The translations under genes and the position numbers were made by a program. Positions 1 through 20,281 of a stretch of 64,000 bases of DNA are shown here, piece by piece. The notes under the pieces were generated by a model, which did not search any database, had not been told where the DNA came from, and worked only from the letters and a program-made list of their open reading frames with translations. The stretch's first letter is position 1. The number at the start of each line of letters is the position of its first letter. This DNA comes from Pegea sp. RAD2-039 (lineage: Eukaryota; Chordata; Thaliacea; Salpida; Salpidae), in contig JAQGEQ010000124.1 of the NCBI GenBank assembly GCA_034620365.1, positions 406,973 to 470,972 on the forward strand. Direction: 5' to 3'.

Positions 1-1254
1 TGGTTTGAAAACTTCAACAAATAAAAAAGTTATAGCTTTAACTTTATTGCTGGAATATACTTTGTGATGTTTTATCCCAATAATAAAAATTATTAAAGTC
101 GTTTAAAATTCATGATCTTCTTAAAGATATATAAATTAATCATTTATAGAATTAAATTTTAATGTTTTATACAATATATCGAAATACTTTTAAAAAATTA
201 TTAATTGTAATCTTTAAAAATTTTTCGCTTTAATTTTAAATTTTAATCTAGTGAAAAAAAAAATTGAAAAAACTTTTATGCTAATTACAATTAATTAATT
301 AAGAAAACTGAAGAAAAATATTTTAAGTTTCAATTTGAAAGTATTAAAAATTTATTTTTGTTATTTTCAAATAAAATTTTTACATAAATAAAATTTAAGT
401 GAATTTTTGTTGTTATATATTCTTATAAAAGTTAGAATTAAATAATAAATTGTTTGAAAAGCATTTCAAATAAATTCATTTAAAAAAATTGTATTTTTAA
501 TCATGTTTAGTAAGCCTTATAAATAATTTAAATATAAATTAAAGAAATTAGTTTGATTGGACTTTTAAGAAATGTTAGTGTGACCTTATTTTAGATTTAA
601 ACTTGATATTTCCAATAAAAAACCTTTTAAAACTATAAAAAGTGTCTTTTAGTTGAAAAAGTTTTATGAAATTTCATTAATTTATTTTATAAATTGATTA
701 TGAATATTGAAATGTTGTCAATATTTTGAATTAAATAATTAAGAAATTTGTGACTTTTTTTTGTCACCAACTTTCATTTTTAAACATTTTTAATAAGAAA
801 TCTATTTCTTGAATAAAAATCTCAAATAACTAAATTGAAAGTTGATAAGATTTAAAAAACTTTTATTTCAACTTTAGTAAGTTGATTAGTAACATTTCAT
901 TAATGATAGAATTTCAATGGTTCAGTCAACATCTCTTTGTCGAGATTTTCATCAGATGTTATCTAGATAGATTTATATTTTATAATTACTTTCTTATTTG
1001 AAATTTGATAGAAATTATTTGATGCTTTTGCAGAATTATTATTTGTAAAAATAAATGTTAAATTTTGAATAAAAACAATTTTATTTGGACTTTTAAAATA
1101 TTAGAATAATTATTAGATATCAATAAAGCTACAGGTAAGACTTTTTTTTAAAATCCTCAAAAACCTTATCATCAAACAACATCTATTACTAAATCATTAA
1201 AAAAGTCTTTTCAAAATTGTAATCTTTTACTTCAAGACTTTTTTTTTACAGAAG
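1..1254. other. AT-rich intergenic DNA, no gene seen
   Basis: Strongly AT-rich sequence with no long open frame, no tRNA-like fold and no recognisable protein similarity on either strand. It lies 3' of NSF. TGACGTCA palindromes begin only at about 1429, just before the NSF stop codon. Confidence 0.6.
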
Positions 1255-1260
1255 TTTATT
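1255..1260 (-). promoter_or_regulatory. Candidate NSF poly(A) signal
   Basis: AATAAA on the minus strand (TTTATT on plus), about 257 bp past the NSF stop codon. It is the first canonical hexamer I found downstream of the gene. In such AT-rich DNA the motif alone is weak evidence. Confidence 0.4.
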
Positions 1261-1516
1261 ACACAATCACGAATAAGTTTTTTATATTTGAATAAATATA
1301 TCAAAAAAAGAAGAAACAATTTTATGACTTCTACAAAATCACCAAGCAAAGCAATTGAAAAGATGAAGAAAAAAAAAACAGAAAAATTATCAAGTTCTGG
1401 AAATTGATTGCAAAAATTTGAACATCGATGACGTCACTATACAACATCAATGACGTCACTCCAATCTGAAAAAAGCCAAAAAAGTCAATTTGAATTTTAC
1501 GAAATATGCAAATAAG

Positions 1517-9145
<7,629 letters not shown>

Positions 9146-11199
9146 TTTCTACAAAAGCTCCCTAAAAATTAGAAAAATTTGATTATAAAATGATTAAACA
9201 TAAAAAATTAATATTAAAATTCAGTTAGTTGATATTTCAATACTACTGTTTATCATATTAAGTTAAGTGTTTTAATAATTTGTTATTTATAATTTGTTAA
9301 TTAATAAACTAAAAGTATAGTTTAACTATCATACCTAAAATAAATAAATAAATAAAAGTTTTAACAAAATAACCAATAATCACAACAAAATTTTACTGAG
9401 TTCTTATATAAAAGCTTAAAAATATAAATATAAATTTCATTAAAAATAAATTATAGAATAAAATTTCTGAAAATAATTTTTTGGAAATAAATTTGTTTCA
9501 AATAAATATATTTTATAAACTTTTAAACAGCAATTTCTCATTTAATAAGTAATAAAAACAAATATAAATAAATACAAAGCAAGTTTAAAAACAAAAAAGT
9601 TTATAAACAAAACAAAAAGAATTCATTATTCATTTACATAAATTGCTTAGATTAAAATTTAAAAAAATATATTATTAAATTTAATAACTGATAAAGTAAA
9701 AACTAATACAAAAAGTTTTTAAATTGTTCCATAATGAAGTATAATTTATAAGTTTTTTCTTTCTGTAAGTATTTTTTAGTAATGTTATATTTTTTTCTGA
9801 TGATGTATCACAAAATTTGTTTCATTTTCGTTTAAATTGGCTTTTTAATTATCTGGCCGAACTAGTATAGATATGTTAAAAAGAATCTTACTAATTACAC
9901 TTAATCTTAATAGAAACGGCAAATTTTATTTCAAAAGATCAACCAGCTAATTAAAAGCTTTTACTTTTAGTATCTATATCAGTGCTAATTTTTAGGAAAC
10001 ACTCACACCATATCAGCATTATCAGGTTATCTTTAAATTAAAATAATTAAATTGGATAGTAAATTATATGAAAATTTAAATTGTTTGCAAAGCTTGTAAT
10101 TCTAGCACTTATACATAGTATTTATAAATTATTACATATCGTACGTAGATGAAACTTTTTTCTGACCTCTCTCTTGATATCAAATCAATAATTTTATTAT
10201 TAAATTATTATATATAATTTTGTTAAAATTATAATAATTTAATTAATTAATAATGTATCCATAGCCTATGCAACGTGACCCAGCCAACCCTACTATTATA
10301 ACATGTTTTCCAAATTTCACCTTTCTTGATTTGTAGAGTTCGTTTATGGTGAAAAACTTCTTATTTCAATTCACCTATTTTTGTAAATGTGCAAGCTTAA
10401 GTTACCTGGTATGTAAAGTCAAGCTGCTTATTTAACTTTTGAAGAGCAAATAAATCATCATAATTAATTAATTACTAGTTACTAATGCTAAAAATAGTTA
10501 CTCTAATTGACTATAATAATAATAATCAAAAGCTTGAATAAAATAGCTGATCAAGAAATAAGCCCTACAACTTAATCATATGCATCAAAGTTTAATAATA
10601 TTTTATTTAAAAACATATTGATTTTTCGTTAAATACTATCTTTGTTTAATTTGTCTACATGTTTTTAAACTTGTCTTGTAACTTGAAATATATTTTATCA
10701 GCTCAAATGTAAAGTGTACAAAACTATAATTATTAAAATAATTTTCATAACTGATCATTTTTACGAAGCTTATAATCATAAATTTCAGTTACAACCATTT
10801 AATATTTTTAATTCAAAAATTAAACTTGAGTTTGCATCATGACATTGTTAATAAGTTTTTATTACAAAAGTTTACTATGTAATTTCACATTCAAATTTTC
10901 AAATAGATTACAACTGCTACTAGATATTTTTGTTTATTAAATCTTTGATTTTAATAAGCTCTTCGGCATAAATCTTCTGCTTTGTGGCTGAGAATTTTTT
11001 TATAACTCTCAATTAATTAATGACAATTATTCTTAAACAGTTTTTCGAGCTTTTGTGTTCATAGAAAATAACAGAGTTTAAAATAAAAATATTCTAATTT
11101 TGTATTAGATGGTATAATGTTATTTTCGTTAATATTAGGTTAGGGTTTTCTTTAATAATTTAATGCAATTTTAAACAAACAAAACATATCAAAATTTAC
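9146..11199. other. Intergenic, NSF upstream region; no gene seen
   Basis: AT-rich DNA between the NSF start and the tRNA. It should contain the NSF promoter, but I see no convincing TATA box or motif cluster. A less AT-rich stretch near 10256-10440 (including tgcaacgtgacccagccaac) could be regulatory. No open frame with recognisable similarity. Confidence 0.45.
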
Positions 11200-11205
11200 A
11201 AAAAA
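11200..11205 (-). terminator. RNA polymerase III terminator of tRNA-Phe
   Basis: A run of six T on the minus strand, one base beyond the mature 3' end of the tRNA, as expected for Pol III termination. Confidence 0.8.
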
Positions 11206-11206
11206 G

Positions 11207-11223
11207 TGCCTCGACCCGGGATT

Positions 11224-11262
<39 letters not shown>

Positions 11263-11279
11263 GACTGAGCTATCAAGGC
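11207..11279 (-). tRNA. tRNA-Phe (anticodon GAA), intronless
   Basis: A 73-nt cloverleaf on the minus strand: acceptor GCCTTGA pairs with TCGAGGC (one G-U) with discriminator A; D arm contains the A box (TAGCTCAGTCGG); anticodon stem TCAGA/TCTGA encloses loop CTGAAGA, giving anticodon GAA; T arm carries B box GGTTCAATCC on stem CCCTG/CCGGG-type pairing. No encoded CCA, as usual in eukaryotes. Followed by a T6 terminator. It is a single copy in this window, between NSF and CLUAP1. Confidence 0.96.
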
Positions 11280-11939
11280 TTACGATCGCAAATTTAAGTT
11301 AAAATATTTATTGCTAAATATTACTTTCAGAAAAGTTTACAAAAATAAAAAAAAGAATTTAAAGAAAGATTTATTTTTCAGCTGTTTATCTGTATAAAAG
11401 TTTTAAGTTCAAATATATATTTTTTTATTAAAAATTAATTGAAAATAAAATCTTATATTTTGGTATTTAATTTTCAAGTGAGTTTTTTTCTAACTTACCA
11501 ATTTTTTATTTACATTCAAATATTTGTAAAGATTTTGTTTCAATTGTTTAAGTTGATCAACATTTTATTTAGTTAATCAGTTTATCTCTCACCAAATAAT
11601 AACAATATGTTAAATGAATCTTATGTATGTTGCAATTTTTTTCTTATTAATTTGCTGGTTGCATTTTGGGAAATTGTAATAGATAAGTTTTTATGATATT
11701 TTAAAATCAAATTATTTAGTTCAATGATTAATTGTTTTAATAGTAAATTTATTATGAGATCTTTCTGCTTATTTCTACTTGTTAGATATTTTTGTTCAGC
11801 TTTCAAATTGTTGTTTGAAAGAATTTTGAATCTCAAATTTGCTGGATGCTAAAATTGATTTCTTTTTTCAGTAATTAAATTCGTTGAAGAAAACCTCTAA
11901 CTTTTTTCAAATACACTCAAATCTTATATACAAATTGTT
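11280..11939. other. AT-rich intergenic, no gene seen
   Basis: Between the tRNA and the structured element at 11.94 kb. A 71-codon open frame on the minus strand (11621-11836) is Lys/Asn/Leu-rich, matches no family I know, and is what AT-rich DNA yields by chance. Confidence 0.5.
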
Positions 11940-11940
11940 A

Positions 11941-12050
11941 GAGAACAGCCATGCTGTAATCCAGGGCAGAAGTTATGGAGATCCAGTTGGTGTCCATACA
12001 CATGAGTCAACTGTCCACACCAACAAGATTACGTAGAGGAATAGAATTCC
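11941..12050. other. Foldable element 1, possible ncRNA or mobile-element remnant
   Basis: A patch less AT-rich than its surroundings. Nested inverted repeats: GTAATC (11956-11961) with GATTAC (12027-12032), enclosing GTTGGTGT (11986-11993) with ACACCAAC (12017-12024); then a small hairpin GGAAT-AGA-ATTCC (12038-12050). It shares CCATGCTGT, TCCACAnCAACAAG and a following GGAA with the element at 21.83 kb, at different spacing. I recognise neither a known snRNA, snoRNA nor miRNA. It lies 180 bp past the CLUAP1 stop codon, so could also be in or near that 3' region. Confidence 0.35.
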
Positions 12051-12181
12051 ACTTAAATTTCAATTATTATCTATTCTTTTTATTTACATAATTTTTCTTA
12101 CATTAAAGGTTTGAAATTTGCCAAAATTTGTTTATTTCAGTTTCAGAAAAATTTTAAATTTTAAAATTTTTCTTTAAAATA

Positions 12182-12187
12182 TTTATT
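12182..12187 (-). promoter_or_regulatory. Candidate CLUAP1 poly(A) signal
   Basis: AATAAA on the minus strand, 43 bp past the CLUAP1 stop codon, in a position normal for short 3' UTRs. Confidence 0.5.
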
Positions 12188-12229
12188 TAATTCCAAAATA
12201 AACAAAACTTTAATTTTCAATAAAAATTT

Positions 12230-15200
12230 CTAAAAATCGTCGTCATCGTCATCATCCAGCAAATCTGCATCTTCATCATCAAGATCTTCCCGATGTCGTC
12301 TCTGTGACGTCATCAAATCCAGATCATCATCGTCATCACTGATGACGTCATCTTCATCATCATCATCATCATCAGAAGTATCACCTAAGTCATCAGAATC
12401 GTCCAAATACATCCCGCGATTGTTACCTAGCAACAACAAACACGTCATCACCATCTCATGACGTCACTTATTATGACGTCATCACCTCGTTTATGTGTCG
12501 GGTTGTCAGGGCGCAGAAATCCAGTTGGTGAGTCTGCATCTGAATCAAACTCTTCACCAAAATCTAAACAAAGTTTCAATCAGGGGAATTTCCCGATGAT
12601 GACGTAATCATACTTCGATTAGTGACGTCAGCAAACGGTCCACTAAGAATCTCTCCTTGCTCTTCTGCTCGTAATCGATCCTGGATCTTTCTTCGAACAT
12701 CTTCATTCTCATTCATCTTTAGTAACTCGTTTCTAAATGATGACGTCAGTATGATGACGTCATGAGATCGCGTGACCCGTTTACTTTTTATGGTTTTCCA
12801 TTTGGTGCTCGAGAAAGGTCATGTTTCGAAATTTGATGACGTAATCATCGTATTGTTGTTTGAGGACTTGTTCGAGACGTTCGAATTCATCCATGAAGGC
12901 TGGACGAACGTTTTGAAGAGTCGCCATTCGCTTCGACGCGCGTTCAAGTTCAGACTGAATTCATATTTAGTGGGTTGGATGAGTTTAGAGGATTTTGAAA
13001 CATTTAAATGTGTAAAAAAGCAAAAAGAATCTAAAGTTATTCATCTTCTAAACTATTTTTGTCATTGTATTAAATAATTATATTTCTTTTTCGATTAATT
13101 CTGATTTAAAAATTGAAGTTATCTAGTTTGAAATGAAATCTTTAAATTCTTCTTTTTAACTTCATCTTTAAAACTAAAAATTCATAAAACTGAATCTTGC
13201 TTTTAACTTAAAAATCTTTAAAAGTCATCTTAAATTTTTGAATAAAATTAGAAGAATAATTAAATTAAATTTAAGAACTTTTTCAATTTCGTAAATATTA
13301 ATTTCATCTGAATATTTTTTATAAATTTCTTTGAAAATATCTAAAACTCAAATCGTACTTTTCGTTTCTCAATTTTAGCTTCCAAGTTAGCTTCATCAGC
13401 AGCTACATTATCCAACTTTGACAAAGTTTTCTTGATCTCATCTTCAACTTTTCCAATCGTCGATCTTCAAAACACAAGTTGACATCGCCACCTAGTGTCA
13501 TCTTCACTTACTTTAAGTTCTTCTCAATTGTAGTGATCTCTAGAGGACGAGCAAGAGCTTGAAATCGAGCTTCTCGAAGTTGAAGCTCTTGTGAGAGTAA
13601 TTGATAGAGATTTGCTCCGCGTGACGTCACCTCGGATGAGATCTGACGTACAGCTTTCAGATCTTCAGCTTTGGTTGCTAAGTGATGACGTCATCATTAG
13701 TAAAGTGGTTTTTAGAACAATTTTTAAGATTTTTATCTTCAGTTTCTTTGATTTAATTAAACTTTTTGTACTTTCTACCAGCTTATAAACTGAACCCTTA
13801 AAATCATAAGTAGAGATCTTAACTCTTGACTATCAAGTCTGAATCTACTGTGGGACCCTTGGAACAAGAATCATATAACTTAACTCTCAGCTACCGAGTC
13901 TGAATCTACTGTGGGACCCTTGGAATCATATAAATTTTAATGACATTTTAATAGAATTTTTTTCATCTCATCAAAAAACTTTCTATTTAATTTTTTGATT
14001 TTTATCACTGGATTAAAAAATGAATTTCATTTCAATGAATTTCGAATATTTCTACTTATAACTTGATCTATAATGAAGTTTGTTTGTTATGAAGTAGTCA
14101 GCATTATACTTTTCTTTAATTGAATAAATCCAAACAAGAATTTCAAAGATGTAGCTTCTTTTGAGTAGCATTTATTCAAAAAGGTGCTTTAAATGGAATG
14201 TGCAATCTTTTGATTGAAAAATCTAACTATTAATTGTATAGAATAATTAGATCAATCTAATAATTTAAAAAAATTTTTTATTAAAATATTATGTTTCAAC
14301 CAACCTCAATTTAGAATGAGAAAGTTTATATCAAAATTATAAACATTTGAAAAAATACTTGAAAAAATGATTGAAAAACTCACTGTAGTTAATATAACTG
14401 GAGTTTGAGTCGCCATCTCCGCCTTCATTTCGTTCTTTCATAGCATCACATAATAAAGATGTAAATTTAAGTAATTCTTTAACAGCATAACCATCAGCCA
14501 TATATAAACGTTTTGTATTTAGTTTAATATGTGTCTTAGTTGCTATTAATTGAGCTGAAGACTTGATAAAAATTATCCGATCTTGTTCTGTATCAATATC
14601 AATTGGTATAGATGCATTATGATCATATCTAGAAAAAAATTATTTTTTTATTCATTTTGTAAGTATTACTGTTAACACAACATTAAGCACCTTTAATTAC
14701 CAACTACAAGTTTCTTATGATGTTTATAAAAGAGTTTTTATAATAAAAGCTAAGTTGATAACAGTTACTACTAAACCTTATTTAAATCTCACAAAAATAA
14801 TCAACATTTTGTGGAAAACTACTTAGTTTATTCTAGCAAGTTGAAGCTATTAAAATATTTCTTATATGATGTAGATAATAAATTATACAACTCTTAAAGC
14901 AGCCAAAATGCACAATATGACTGCTGAAGACAATAAACAGATTTTAAGTGTCACAATTTAGCATAACTAATAAGAAAAGAATAGAAACACTGAAGCTATT
15001 AATCAAAAATATAAAATAAGTGGAGAAAATGAAAAGACTAATGGTGTTTAAATTCGCTTGTTAACAAAACTACTTAAATCATAATTTTCAAACAAAATTT
15101 TAAAATGTTGATAGATTTTGATGTAATAAAAAAAACTTGTTTGGTTAGAGAAACTAAGAACTAAACAAGATTATAAATAGTTATAATTAGCTGTTCATTT

Positions 15201-15696
15201 ATAAACCAAATCCAGAAATAATTATTTTATATTCATGAGTATATTTAAATCTTAAAAATTAATCAATTATTTGCTAACTATACTTAAAAATAACTTGATA
15301 AAGCATTTAGATGATTAATATCTAAACTCTTTTAACTAATTGTAATTAAAAATTAAAAAATCATCATATTTCAAATATAATCATAATACATCAAGCTCTA
15401 AGTTATACCTAAAATACTTTGTTAATAGATTAAAACTTCAATAAAAACAAAATAAAAGTATATTAGAATAGTTTCTTTTATTAAAACATAAGATAAAATA
15501 AATATCAAAGAAATTATAGTTACTATTTAAAAATCAACAATAATTAATTGGTTATTTCTTACCTTTGTATTAACCATATTAGTATCTCAGCAACTAGTTC
15601 AAAATTTGGAGTTTTGAAGTTTTCCATAGAAATTAATCTTGGATAACCTAAACATCTCAACATTTCCGTAAAATTTCTTAACTCACGATAAGACAT
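12230..15696 (-). CDS. CLUAP1: Clusterin-associated protein 1 / IFT38 (qilin), 8 exons
   Basis: Subunit of the IFT-B complex, needed to build cilia. Exons in transcript order: 15696-15563, 14628-14384, 13677-13512, 13464-13359, 12954-12785, 12732-12614, 12563-12486, 12426-12230. They join in frame to 404 aa (human about 413). Exon 1 begins [20 protein letters not shown] and exon 2 carries [20 protein letters not shown], both diagnostic of the N-terminal calponin-homology-like domain. Exons 3-6 give the coiled-coil part ([37 protein letters not shown]). Exons 7-8 form the acidic tail ending DDDDDF, as in vertebrates. At the exon 2-3 junction about 12 residues of the vertebrate protein have no counterpart, so a small exon between 13678 and 14383 may be missed. 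The exon 6 donor (GTATGATT) was chosen by phase. The tail is partly written by TGACGTCA palindromes. Confidence 0.92.
13818..13937. repeat. 60-bp tandem duplication in a CLUAP1 intron
   Basis: GTCTGAATCTACTGTGGGAC occurs at 13838 and 13898, within two copies of a 60-bp unit that also share CTTAACTCT and CCCTTGGAA. It lies in intron 2. No function inferred. Confidence 0.85.
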
Positions 15697-16220
15697 TTTT
15701 TAGAAAGATAATTTTCTTATAAATTGTTTAATTTGGTTATTCAAGCTAAAAAGTAAAATAAACAATTTTTATATCATAATTATAAAAATATGATAGAAAT
15801 TTAAATAGTTTTAAAATAAAATCAATAAAATTTGTTCAACAAAATTATCAAAATATTTTATAAATAATTTGCATATTTACTTCTTAGTTGTAAATAATAA
15901 GTATATTAAATTTTTAATTAAAAATAACCAAAATAATTGAAAAAAAAACAATTGTTTAATAACTTAAAATATCATATAATAAGTTAAAAATTATTTATCA
16001 AATTAATAAACTGATAAATCTCAATAAAACAGAAATTCATTTTCTTAAAAAACTTTACAAAAAAAAAATAAATAAAAGAATTGTTGATTAATAACGATTT
16101 AAATGTATATTAAGAAACAAAAACAAGTCAACATTTTAAATTTACTTAAAATTTCGAGACTTTTTAAATGATGAAAAATAATATGACTCTATAAAACTTA
16201 GAAACCAGTCTTTAAGCCAA
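15697..16220. other. CLUAP1 upstream region, nothing definite
   Basis: Very AT-rich DNA just 5' of CLUAP1. As a ciliary gene it might be expected to have an RFX X-box near its start, but I do not see a good GTTRCC-NN-GGYAAC match here. Confidence 0.4.
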
Positions 16221-16325
16221 AAAAATGAATTGAAAAAGTATAAAAATGAATTTGAAAAAGTATAAAAATGAATTTGAAAAAGTATAAAAATGAATTTGAA
16301 AAAGTATAAAAATGAATTTGAAAAC
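16221..16325. repeat. 22-bp tandem repeat, about five copies
   Basis: The unit AAAAATGAATTTGAAAAAGT plus AT repeats about five times with only a one-base deletion in the first copy. The near-perfect identity suggests recent slippage. Two overlapping minus-strand open frames reading FSNSFLYFFK-type repeats here are artefacts of this repeat. Confidence 0.93.
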
Positions 16326-16330
16326 AAAAA

Positions 16331-18845
16331 TATATGAGTTTAGTTTGGCTTAGTAACTGAAAGTTTTGTTGTTCGTTGGAATTTCGCCACAGGGTGCCGC
16401 AATTGAGTGCAGATAATATAAAAATCATTATTTTATTTATTTATTACAATAAATGCCTGAAGAGAGCACCTCTCGCCAACACACATTTGTACAAATAATA
16501 CCTATATAGAAAGATTATACTTAATCTTCATGCTCTTAATTATTGTACTTTCTAGTTTAATAACATTAACTTAAAAATGAGTCCCTAAAAACTAAAATAG
16601 AATTTAAAATCATTTTAATTTGATTTAATTATTTCACTATATTTTTGGCTAATATAATATATGATAAGAAATCTGAACTGTTAATAACAACAAATATTCT
16701 ACATTGTTCATATAATACAATCAACAACACCAATTCTAGTTAATTAATGGGAATAAATCAAATTTTGTTTTTATTAATATTAGTTTAATTAGCAAAAAAG
16801 GTACATACATAACAATATTTTTTAATTATTTTAACTTAAATTAACAGATTTTGACACTTTATTGACTTTGACATTTTGTAATGATTAATACAAACACGAT
16901 AAGTAGCATGCACTTGATGCAACCATCAGCATTTAAATAAAATTTTAAAGATCTGACTTTAACACAGCAACTTCTCAAGATCTATAGAAGAATTTACATA
17001 ATTAAATATAGAATTTTTTTAACTTAAGTGTTTTAGAAGCTTTTTAAGTGCAACGAAATTGTAATAAACAAAAAATAATAATTTTTTTAGCATTTTCTGA
17101 ATTATAATTTAAATATAAATTATTTATTTAGCAAAACTTTTTATTGCATTTCAATTACAATTTTCAAATACAAACTGTCACTTGCAAAATTATCAAGTGC
17201 AACCAGACATGAATACAAATTATTATTAGAAAATATTAATTTAATTATCTACTGTGATTTTTTTTGTTTCTCGGAAATTAAAGAATCTTAAATTGATGAA
17301 ATTTAAAATTTTAGAATATAATTATTAATACTATTGAATGAACAGAACATTTTTTTCTTTAAATTTTACGTTTTATTTCTAAGTATTTTTACATTTGTTA
17401 TTTGATTCACTAAATTTGGGAAAAAGTTCTTTAGTTGATCTCACCTAACTAGTTGATGATATTATTACTGTATGATATTATATTTATTTTCTCAAATCTC
17501 TATTTAAAAATATCCTTTTGTAAATATGTCATTATATTTAAAAGTTTGATAAAAGTGTAATTCTTGAAGTAATTTCTACAAAATAAGTCTTGTTTGGGAT
17601 CAACAACTCATTTACAAGTTAAAAAAAATAAAGATTAAAATTGATCTGCAGACGGCTCACACTTGATAGTCAAAAGCGACGAAGAGGAAAACATAAAGAT
17701 TATAAAGAGGAGACTGATTAGCAACTTTTATTTTCATATGTATTTTTAACATACATTTTTGTTAACTAGTTCAACAATTCAAAACTTAAAAAAGTTTTAT
17801 AATTCAGTTTTGAAATGATTGATTTTGTGCAATTGAGTAAAAGTACTTTGGTTGAGAAATTGAATCTATGGAAATAATATTTAGTTTAATTACAATTAGT
17901 TTTATTAATTTGAACAGCTAGAATTAATGAGAGTATATTTTTAATTATATATTATTATCTTTTCAAAAAAAGTAGGTTTCAGAGACATTCTATTTAAATT
18001 TGAGATATAATTTGATAATGAATTTAAAACGTTACTAACAGATATTATTTTAAGTTTCACAAAATTGAAACTAAAAATAAACTTATTTAAGTTGAAACAT
18101 CTTACATTTGATTTTAAATAAAAATAATGATAAAAAATTTAAAAAAATTCCTTTTTTTAAATTCATTTTTAAAAAATTGGTAAAGTTTTAAAGCAACTTT
18201 TGAGATCTTTTTAAAAAGTTTTGAAAATAATAGTAGTTTCAAAAATTGAAGCTACAAAGAAATTAAAATTAGTTGTGTTGTAAGTGAATCTTTAAAATCT
18301 TGATTTAAAAATAATTTTATTGCTGTTATCTAGAACTAAACTTTCTTAACAACTTTTATGATATACATTTTATTGATTATACAGAAATAATCAATGAAAT
18401 AATTCAATTTTATTTTATTCAAGTACAATAGTCCATCAAAACAGATATTTTTGAAATTTTGAATTAGTATCACATAACATCAATTTTCTTTGTAAAAAAG
18501 AGACAAAAATAAAAAGAATTAACATAAAAGTCAAAAAAATAAAACACCATTTTTAACCATAAATACACATTTTTTTGAATTCACTAGCATCGACATAAGA
18601 TAATTTGAAATAATATTTTAAGAAAATAAACTTAAAATTATTAAAAATTAAAATATTCTAAGGCTAAATTTAGTACATGCAAATAACCCTGAAAGCGATT
18701 ATTCAATTATTCATTAAATTGACAAGTTATAAACGTAAACTTACAAATGACGTCACGAACACGTTTTAGCCGTTGAAAAAAATCACCAAGCAAAACAAGA
18801 TTACTAAAAATATTTGTCAACAAAACTGTTGTTGTCTCGACAACA
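16331..18845. other. Intergenic between CLUAP1 and the bHLH gene; no gene seen
   Basis: AT-rich with no recognisable coding sequence. Two less AT-rich patches stand out: 16375-16420 (cgccacagggtgccgcaatt) and 17645-17730 (gacggctcacacttgatagt and onward). The second has a plus-strand frame reading DGSHLIVKSDEEENIKIIKR, which ends at a stop within 40 codons; I cannot link it to flanking exons and make no gene call. Confidence 0.45.
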
Positions 18846-20281
18846 CTATTTGCTAGCATCAGTTGCTGCATCTTCATCCTTATTTTTTTGATCTTCAGTT
18901 GATTCCTCTGCTTGGATTGATTCTTTGTTACGCAGTCGTAAAATTCGAGTTAACTCTTCTATGTAGCTAAGGGCCATTTGGAGAGTTTCATATTTTGACA
19001 GTTTCCTGAAATCAACGTTAAAATTAAGGCGCGATAAGTCTGTGACGTCATTAACGCGTTTTTGACTTTAAATTTGGATTAAAAACCCGAAAAATTAAAT
19101 TGAAAATTTTTATGTTTAGATTACAAACTCGCCCAAAATATACCTTCTTCGACTTATAGCAGGAACAACATCACGAAGTGAATCAAAAGCTCGATTTAAA
19201 CCTTCCATCCTTCGGCGTTCACGTGCATTAGCTGCTTGTCGTCGTAATCTACCATTTACCTACAAAAAAAAAGTTTAAAAAAATTTTATTAAGTCTAAAA
19301 AATTGTAAATCACAAATCAAAGTTGAAATGTTAAAAAGTTCGGTTCCCTCAACATATCATGTGCTTCCTGAAAACTCTTTGGGTCTCATCAACAAGCTCT
19401 GAGTCTCCCTAAACATGCTCTGGGGCCCATAAAAGCTCTTAACAAGTTATGAGTCTAGGCCTGTTGAAATTTTAACAAATTGCGGCCCTCTGGACACTCT
19501 AGAAAATCTCGCGTTTCAATTCTTTAAACTTTTTCTAAATCTTCTATTTGAAAAATAAATTTGAAGTTTTAAGAGTTAAAAAACACCAATCATTTAACCA
19601 TTAAAAGCAGTCAGAATAAACGCGCTTTTTACAAAAGCACATTCATTTTGTCTCGCTAATCACCTGGTCCTCGATACGCGGTGACAAGCTGCGTGCTATG
19701 ACGTCACAAGTTCCGTTTTTATACTTTTGCGGAAATTTTGGTTGTCATGTCAACAAGTGAAACTATAGTTTTCAGTTTTAGAAGATTTTTTCACCATTTT
19801 CAGGCAATAAAGTTTATTTACTCTCAAAAAATTAAGATTTAAGCGTCTATGACAACCGAGTAATTTTTTGAGGTATTTATATTCAAATTCGAAAAAAATT
19901 CATAAAAGAACTAATATAAAAGTCTGAAAAATTTACCTTATGACGTAATAAGGAGTCATGTGACGTCATAAAATTTTCACGGTTCAACTGAGTTGACTCA
20001 TGATACGAATATGACGTCATGGGGTTACTGGTTACCGTGGTAACATCATCTGATGCTATAGTATCACCAGGAGCTGTTTCAAAGGATGTCTCTGGTGAAG
20101 AAGAGAACAAAAAGTTCGATTCCGTTTCAATGAGTTGAGATTTCGGAAGTAGCGTCATAATTGAAGATAATGGTTGATGTGATGACGTCACTAGTTGATC
20201 ATTGATGACGTCATCGCTGTTTTCTGAGTAGTTTATCGTCTCATTTGTCCATTTAGTTGTTTCATAACTTGTTGAAATCAT
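18846..20281 (-). CDS. Atonal-family bHLH transcription factor (Atoh7/Atoh1-like), 3 exons
   Basis: Proneural-type transcription factor expected to bind E-boxes as a heterodimer with an E protein. Exons: 20281-19937, 19259-19144, 19005-18846; phases join to 206 aa. The bHLH spans about residues 116-175. The basic region reads [20 protein letters not shown] and helix 2 reads [20 protein letters not shown]. The NARERRRM basic region and [11 protein letters not shown] are atonal-class; ALSYIxxLTRIL is closest to my memory of Atoh7/Ath5, so it could be the single atonal orthologue of a tunicate. The N-terminal 115 residues are Ser/Thr-rich with no known domain and contain repeated DDV, MTS and VTSS words encoded by TGACGTCA palindromes. 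The C-terminal tail is short and acidic. An intron splits the bHLH after the loop residues SRR. Start: the ATG at 20281, first in the open frame. Confidence 0.9.

Noticed and set aside
12772-13077. 101-codon plus-strand open frame
   Set aside because: Mostly antisense to CLUAP1 exon 5, with intron sequence at its end; no independent similarity.
13465-13511. CGCCACCTAGTGT-like word as a transposon end (also near 7756 and 16387)
   Set aside because: Short, without matching partner termini or target duplications in this window.
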